Assembly: GCA_004558975.1 (NCBI GenBank)
Contig: SFZB01000009.1
Span: 1 to 22,789 of the forward strand
Direction: 5' to 3'
From: a bacterium
Lineage (GTDB): Bacteria > Bacillota > Clostridia > Oscillospirales > CAG-272
Length of the DNA: 22,789 nt
The notes below the pieces were generated by a model that saw only the letters and a program-made list of their open reading frames with translations, was not told where the DNA came from and made no database searches. Positions 20,986 to 22,789 of this stretch are shown here, one piece after another (the first letter of the stretch is position 1; each line of letters begins with the position of its first letter). Position numbers and translations under genes: made by a program.

Positions 20986-21861
20986 ATGCGTATTTCCAGC
21001 GAAATTGCTTCGATCGCGCCGTATGTCGGCGGCGAGGCAAAGGCGATTGAGATGCTCGCCGCGGCGGGCTTTGACTGCTATGACCTGTCGCTCTTTTCCA
21101 TGGGACGCATGGATTATTCGACGGGGAAGGTGCGCCATGTCGGACACCCGCTCGAGGGGCGGGAGGGTCTATCCTTCGTGCGGGAACTGCGTCGCGTCGC
21201 GGACGCGGCGGGGATCGTGTGCAACCAGTCGCACGCGCCGTACCCCGTGGATTGCCCCGAGATCCGTGAGATGCTCCCCCGCGCGCTTGAGTACACCGCC
21301 GAGGCGGGCGGGAAAATCTGTATTATCCACCCCGATAATTACAAGAGTGCGGAAGCCAATGCCGCGATGTACCGCGAATTGCTTCCCATCGCAAAATCGT
21401 TCGGCGTCAAAATCGCCACCGAAAATATGTGGCTTTGGGATAAGATTGAGGATCACGCCGTTTTTGCCGCCTGCTCGAATCAGGCGGATTTCGTCACGCA
21501 CATCAATGCCGTGAACAGCCCGGACTTCGTCGCCTGCCTGGATATCGGACACGCGGAAATGCGCGGGCTCGGTACCTCCGCGCCGGACATGATCCGCGCG
21601 CTCGGCACCCGCTTGCAGGCGATCCACCTCCATGATAACGACCGTTGGCATGACTCCCATGAACTGCCGTTCACGATGGAGATTGACTTTGCCGCCGTCG
21701 CCGATGCACTCCGCACGGCAGGTTACGCCGGGGAGATCACGCTGGAGGCGGATGCGTACTTCCGGAATCGCCGCGATGTGCCCGCCGAGACGCTGATCGC
21801 CAATATGGCGGCGGCGGCACGCCGTTTCGCCGCCATGGTAGAACACCCGACCGACGCTTAA
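20986..21861 (+). CDS. Sugar phosphate isomerase/epimerase family protein (xylose isomerase-like TIM barrel)
   Basis: 291 residues of the AP-endonuclease-2/xylose-isomerase-like barrel family. Metal-ligand-like residues lie at strand ends: QSHAPYP (His83), IIHPDN (His115), ATENM (Glu146), CLDIGHAEM (Asp186, His189), IHLHDND (His214, His216, Asp217) and TLEADAYF (Glu254). All are intact, so it should be an active divalent-metal enzyme. The family includes ketose epimerases, inosose isomerases and nucleases, and I cannot choose among them; the YSTGKVRHVGHPLEGREG stretch may help classify it. AAGAGGT precedes the start, 12 bases after rlmD. No signal peptide. Confidence 0.87.
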   Translation: MRISSEIASIAPYVGGEAKAIEMLAAAGFDCYDLSLFSMGRMDYSTGKVRHVGHPLEGREGLSFVRELRRVADAAGIVCNQSHAPYPVDCPEIREMLPRALEYTAEAGGKICIIHPDNYKSAEANAAMYRELLPIAKSFGVKIATENMWLWDKIEDHAVFAACSNQADFVTHINAVNSPDFVACLDIGHAEMRGLGTSAPDMIRALGTRLQAIHLHDNDRWHDSHELPFTMEIDFAAVADALRTAGYAGEITLEADAYFRNRRDVPAETLIANMAAAARRFAAMVEHPTDA

Positions 21862-21871
21862 GGAGCGGTGT

Positions 21872-22528
21872 ATGTTCAAAAAGATCCTGTATGTATTTCT
21901 GATCTCCATTGTCCCTGTGATCGAACTGCGCGCCGCAATCCCCGCCGGGGCTATGCTGGGTCTGCCGTTCTACTGGAACTATATCGCCGCCGTCCTCGGA
22001 AATATGCTTCCCGTGCCGTTTATCCTCCTGTTCATCCCTGCCGTACTCGCCTTTATGAAGCGACATCATATCTTTCCGCGCCTCGTCGGCTGGATCGAGC
22101 GGAAAGGGCTCCGCGGTGCGGAGAAACTGCGGGCGAAGAGCGGGGAAGAGACGCCCGCCGCCACCGGGGAGGACGCCGGAAGCACCCGGGTCGCCGTTCC
22201 CGACGCCGGCGATGCCGCCTCTTCCGCCGAGGGGGTCATACCCGCTATGGAGGCAGCGACCGTTACAGAAGAAAGCGCTGAGGAGACCCGTGCGGAAAAG
22301 AAAAAAATGCGTGTCACGTTCGGTGTGTGTCTCGGGCTCTTCGCCTTCGTCGCCGTGCCGCTCCCCGGCACCGGTGCATGGACGGGGGCGCTGGTCGCCT
22401 CTGTCTGCGGACTGCCGAAACGCTACGCCATTCCGACCATTCTCCTCGGCGTCATGACCGCCGGGGTCATTATGTCGCTTGCGTCTTACGGGATCGTCTC
22501 GGCGCTCCGTATTTTCATCGGGAAGTAA
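21872..22528 (+). CDS. Small multi-drug export family (COG2426/PF06695) membrane protein with extra loop
   Basis: A 218-residue inner-membrane protein. The family's two halves are visible: hydrophobic segments at 4-30 with VIELRAAIPAG (16-26) and 36-62, then 149-165 with VPLPGTGAWTGA (162-173) and 186-212. Relatives are usually about 150-170 residues. The extra length is an Ala/Glu/Thr-rich, low-complexity loop of about 55 residues (about 89-145) that ends in AEKKK. The name comes from database convention; transport of drugs has little direct support, and the real function is not known. GGAG lies 7 bases before the ATG, 10 bases after the previous gene. No clear terminator follows before the upp promoter. 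Confidence 0.88.
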   Translation: MFKKILYVFLISIVPVIELRAAIPAGAMLGLPFYWNYIAAVLGNMLPVPFILLFIPAVLAFMKRHHIFPRLVGWIERKGLRGAEKLRAKSGEETPAATGEDAGSTRVAVPDAGDAASSAEGVIPAMEAATVTEESAEETRAEKKKMRVTFGVCLGLFAFVAVPLPGTGAWTGALVASVCGLPKRYAIPTILLGVMTAGVIMSLASYGIVSALRIFIGK

Positions 22529-22590
22529 CGCTTTTGTCGCTTGCGCCGAAAAAAGGTGAAACACGCCGGAAAATTTCTCTCCCTTTTGCC

Positions 22591-22619
22591 TTGCTTTTTA
22601 CGGCGAATCACTGTATAAT
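22591..22619 (+). promoter_or_regulatory. Sigma-A promoter of upp
   Basis: TTGCTT (22591-22596) and perfect TATAAT (22614-22619) are separated by exactly 17 bases. The leader to the ATG is about 77 bases and contains a hairpin with a U-tail. Confidence 0.82.
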
Positions 22620-22636
22620 GGATAAGAATATCGGAG

Positions 22637-22670
22637 AACGCGGAGAAAGACACCTTCCTTTCGCGTTTTT
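22637..22670 (+). promoter_or_regulatory. Terminator-like hairpin in the upp leader (possible attenuator)
   Basis: AACGC pairs with GCGTT (22637-22641 with 22663-22667) and GAAAG with CTTTC (22645-22649 with 22658-22662), with a 3-base bulge and an 8-base loop. Five T residues overlap and follow the stem (22666-22670). It lies between the upp promoter and start codon, the position of an attenuator. No clear PyrR-binding consensus is visible. Confidence 0.45.
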
Positions 22671-22702
22671 CCATGTAAAAAAGAAGTGAAAGGATACAAG
22701 AA

Positions 22703-22789
22703 ATGAGTACATTCCATTTGGTTGACCATCCGCTGATCCAACACAAACTGACCCTCATGCGCGACAAAAACACTTCCTCGAAAGACTTC
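22703..22789 (+). CDS. upp: Uracil phosphoribosyltransferase, N-terminal part (cut by window edge)
   Basis: The first 29 codons. The peptide includes DHPLIQHKLTLMRDKNT, the characteristic N-terminus of Upp, which salvages uracil to UMP using PRPP. AAAGGA lies about 10 bases before the ATG. The full protein should be about 209 residues; the catalytic part is outside the window. Confidence 0.9.
   Translation, partial: MSTFHLVDHPLIQHKLTLMRDKNTSSKDF

Noticed and set aside
19321..21147. 608-codon minus-strand frame opposite rlmD
   Set aside because: Antisense shadow; the rlmD protein is clearly real and the frame has no start signal or family motif.
1..22789. Search by eye for CRISPR arrays, insertion sequences, att sites, tRNA/rRNA genes and known riboswitches
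   Set aside because: Nothing convincing was seen; coding style and gene content are those of ordinary chromosome.

Overview
The window looks like chromosome from a GC-rich, endospore-forming member of the Clostridia (Firmicutes), possibly an Oscillospirales-type gut bacterium. The supporting signs are an alpha/beta-type small acid-soluble spore protein, SpoVG, a Firmicutes-type (class II) GalT, strong AAGGAGG-like ribosome binding sites, TTGACA/TATAAT-type promoters, and many U-tailed hairpin terminators. The lineage is an inference; there is no rRNA gene here. I see no IS element, prophage, CRISPR array, tRNA or rRNA, and coding style is uniform. This reads as a core-genome segment of 22 genes, one of them cut by the right edge.

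Layout. 1-1900 (minus): a small HPr-like protein and malQ, each with its own promoter. 2018-3956 (plus): an AbrB-type regulator, ABC ATPase and ABC-2 permease joined by ATGA overlaps, with a palindrome on the promoter and a strong terminator. 3987-6334 (minus): cca, a terminator, then a DapF-family protein that has lost both catalytic cysteines. 6424-8456 (plus): malic enzyme overlapping a PHP-family phosphatase, divergent from cca. 8537-8575: a terminator shared with murC, which runs on the minus strand. 10012-10475 (plus): spoVG with its terminator. 10768-16556 (plus): an aldose-1-epimerase-like gene, then nagB-nagA-galT-galE, ending at a terminator embedded among degenerate tandem repeats. 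16784-19079 (minus): a fatty acyl-CoA ligase and the spore protein gene, separated by a strong terminator. 19489-22528 (plus): rlmD-type rRNA methyltransferase, a TIM-barrel sugar isomerase/epimerase and a small-multidrug-export family membrane protein, closely spaced. 22591-22789 (plus): promoter, leader hairpin and first 29 codons of upp.

How the genes work together. The clearest unit is nagB-nagA-galT-galE, with the epimerase-like gene just upstream. It would route GlcNAc-6-phosphate to fructose-6-phosphate and galactose-1-phosphate to UDP-glucose, as expected for a cell using galactose/GlcNAc-containing glycans such as mucin or milk oligosaccharides. malQ adds maltodextrin use. The AbrB-ABC operon is probably an autoregulated exporter. 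The remaining genes are housekeeping (cca, murC, rlmD, upp) or sporulation-related.

The most unusual items are the DapF-like apparent pseudoenzyme, the HPr-like protein that keeps positions matching His15 and Ser46 but not the HARP motif, the repeat-rich stretch after galE, and structured leaders upstream of the acyl-CoA ligase and upp. I did not find a convincing new multi-gene system.
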